Origin: a virus
Reading direction: 5' to 3' (one strand)
IMG/VR virus record: IMGVR_UViG_3300020446_000091
Coordinates: 1 to 22,102 of that record
Length of the DNA stretch: 22,102 nucleotides
Below, one piece after another: positions 21,901 through 22,102 of this stretch. The first letter of the stretch is position 1. Every line of letters begins with the position of its first letter. The notes beneath the pieces are model-generated. The model was given only the letters and a program-made list of their open reading frames with translations. It did no database searches and was not told the origin of the DNA. A program made the translations under genes and the position numbers.

Positions 21901-22102
21901 TCTGTGTGCTAAAGGAAGCTCCTCTGGCCCTTTTCCAAGGTCAGCTTTGGCGTTAAAAGGGATATTTTCAAAAAGAACAGACAAATGATGCAAGTCATAA
22001 ACGGTTGCATTGTTGTTCATTATTTTATTGTCTAGGCTTTTACTATAGGTATTGTCACCATTGTTCCTAAGAACATTTACTGCAACTTTAAGTGCATGTT
22101 GC
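15940..22102 (-). CDS. Giant protein with N-terminal zinc metallopeptidase, probable virion/DNA-ejection protein (5' end beyond window)
   Basis: At least 2,053 codons. An ATG at 22020 gives 2,026 residues, but the frame has no stop up to the window edge and the ATG lacks a Shine-Dalgarno, so the real start is probably outside. Near residue 155 (from that ATG) is HEMGH, followed about 60 residues later by EGFHEYFANQ, the likely third zinc ligand: a zincin domain. The middle is long, helical and Lys/Arg/Asp rich, with few obvious motifs. The C-terminal part has NETIFTPNPLDIPLWAQSPI, FQLKSFPLMM and hydrophobic stretches (PLMYMVGAPVLGAGVV, MQMGGLGLIGSIM), resembling the end of phage internal virion or polyvalent proteins. 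It probably travels in the capsid and is injected. The metallopeptidase is well supported; the virion role is inferred. Confidence 0.7.
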   Translation of the reverse strand, partial: QHALKVAVNVLRNNGDNTYSKSLDNKIMNNNATVYDLHHLSVLFENIPFNAKADLGKGPEELPLAHRIAVYKNIMEAQKFFAPDGIRHNSQSLEASIRFLKDNIYSSAPANAKANMEKMMRDVLPDDHAPIFYNSFRGNSFTSVLTVFQKNYSNSIHLNASYRGLSGAAQRKVFNSEFILAHEMGHWTWQNLLDADTKLQFLEAMGKFYDENGKLYPDAMDEIYTKSPVMKTIAGDAGAENFGEGFHEYFANQYALWLTKRHDMLSVKDEGLWQKITRYVAALLAKMNGNEIIDQDMLPIFNKLIIDDVKADRVEVMAPVEPTTNKGKAIRSRFVMMSEAFYAARSAFDNGDLDAVADNLSKLATEFRGMVTTKKEAGIIAKKNDETLRPYSGAFGVVKKHHGAMRTAAQQIESVTRRFKMEVKTKDGEDFDGIGFGPEVYDGVSNIMEKAGLAELIEEVQATMNNAYLDVEMGDIPEFKATSTEITRRAELPNGAQTIKRAQRFKRVIGRANAAKAKRRKTGRNIKNNQKIKDPTAAPDKTDAPKVRINELDINTSIEAYEKSLNDGAETKQSKKIRSHIVGLIRSMPNATPIVDKKLARSIKEMRLPEMISNYTKAVIMTRNLPNDLTDADPMIKMTFDLARGIEFELQRRDKKNTVTNNLVQKAIETEKMMDADIGVDPSVPSELPFTARQAIKSITHRTSELQSASRTLASRLMYLGVKFSPNIKSESFRNVRNDVRKIAGELSKSEDISKSVETIAQYAYNSNLLPDAQRETLRRAAGALGYDPSTILARIVAEDSDIKSNKQAAALLDTVDEDFAREHMFEILNDVRTSMRESVAYVMNGLIAQPSARRRFAPLVTYGNMLSETSSFDPMSPKNKFVDDIPSEFVQDFADDYIMQASPKTIRAMQEFVQSDDIVPYYVDVSTSGPMRSGIKVDTQPRNKISAMPVTDLSDEAAELIDDLKKVRGQINNLRSQGGKPNRIQQLYYEEEALRVELAAEGIPDIYMSTPVLIRDIKPANFNRNMIPSDGIVKAISRAIIDADDRTTGINNAARLLDDMQGSYSPEQMIDTLAQAAGGENKLNTIMRDLGYTSINVGGRKTMLNDTDVRDLRAPLFNEPEMAFNDNMPSDPIAHYVDGIEVANDGGDQAFEEVIQSLEMAGMPKKASDIIAKVKRGKKITPNEGRELRRVTKFGLARNNAQRLAKAGMRNLSEFFLPSDGGAGHFERYAVRTGEFLGPLQRMLIKLPDSGSGMKRWLRNGLGEMLYAYNVGENLGSMLRIPPPTRKEPVTSHLNILSALRNEGKVNTLSSDEREIYEYMRTYFKEARDRLVSAGYDVGNIKKNYVPQVWRRDLIETDREGFVDILSKYFTAEHAERGAVLEPQQARLKAEGVADRLIHEDGVWTGDAHAFNRGGERGVDNIDYQRLIRLDESWATRFTDMRDPANNLAKFLENDLMVIGAKYADSVEQRIDIAQKFGVGGFGYFDYLAIMNGGLDAISKLLRSDKVLRKDYKLFVDPSNTKDEVAGEGAHAIFRSALFMAPIQKGGPEGQMLGKQKAEELARMANSGATEDEIFENIMSMVETDGQNSGSEQMRRNFSFRARAIANALVDTKGLDADFMPQSHMVEEADNLYKAVARKPVYNASFEKHLEKPSSWLRSFNSVTLLPFVTLSSLGDVMLPLIRSGNLRASTEAYRKWMVDPEVGPAYREMIRNVGASTQNIVQERMSRAFGMDTTRFSAGFFTAIGLTDWTNTMRDISAAVSYEWFKSQQEIAVRKPNTKAGRQARRVLDEYGLGDLYKQPGMNIERILRSGGSAEVDQMYYQVAGAMHRFTNETIFTPNPLDIPLWAQSPIGQMIFQLKSFPLMMTRMGFKVYKEAKDHQNFLPLMYMVGAPVLGAGVVGAKDVVQGRGGEENRSFALRDRRLEFLKDYGLSDDEGVALALGWYRDGLMQMGGLGLIGSIMYDTAAQLDNGAYGAQRITEMLLGPSLGVLHDAQTILAGGVQAGENAILGEGSNGKPRAAVREIVSRIPVIGQTSGVRETIVDVLAGRKAD

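Noticed and set aside
1-22102. CRISPR arrays, insertion sequences or rRNA genes
   Set aside because: No regularly spaced identical repeats, transposase motifs or rRNA-like sequence were seen.

Overview
The window looks like part of a temperate tailed phage, or a prophage, probably of a marine alphaproteobacterium. The evidence for a phage is a tyrosine integrase beside a half-tRNA attachment site, a lysis operon (T7-lysozyme-type amidase plus an overlapping spanin pair), a Prim-Pol/helicase, a Sak4-like/SSB-like/Cas4-like recombination set, short genes joined by ATGA and TAATG overlaps, and a very large virion-like protein. The host is an inference from overall gene style and the CobS/CobT-like pair. 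No capsid, terminase or DNA polymerase gene lies in the window, so phage morphology is open.

Layout. 1-2883 (+): the end of a CobS/MoxR-type AAA+ ATPase, a CobT-like VWA protein with an HExxH motif, a small unknown gene and a SleB-type cell-wall hydrolase. A hairpin terminator at 2876-2899 separates this from a leftward operon of small genes (3066-4431) with a DNA-binding HTH protein. At 4463-4603 lie a promoter/operator and a candidate attP: the 5' half of a tRNA-Arg(CCU) flanked by inverted 16-bp repeats. 4646-6471 (-) is a lysogeny unit: LuxR-type HTH protein, small basic protein, integrase. 6653-10285 (-) is a lysis and small-membrane-protein operon that also carries two PD-(D/E)XK-like nucleases and an HTH/zinc-ribbon protein. 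10286-10602 has no gene but has a good rightward promoter, a compact hairpin-rich segment and a strong rightward terminator, which together suggest a small RNA. 10603-12739 (-) is a Prim-Pol/helicase with a Cro/YdaS-like regulator. A divergent promoter region (12740-12821) leads to the rightward recombination operon (12822-15943). It converges on a leftward gene of more than 2,000 codons (15940 to the window end), probably a virion or DNA-ejection protein with an N-terminal zinc metallopeptidase; its frame is still open at the edge.

How the genes fit together: the primase-helicase opens and primes DNA; the RecA-like ATPase, SSB-like protein and Fe-S nuclease form a recombination set; the integrase module recombines at the tRNA; and the amidase, spanins and small membrane proteins lyse the cell. 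The AAA+/VWA pair has no cobalamin genes beside it and is more likely a chaperone or remodelling machine than a cobaltochelatase.
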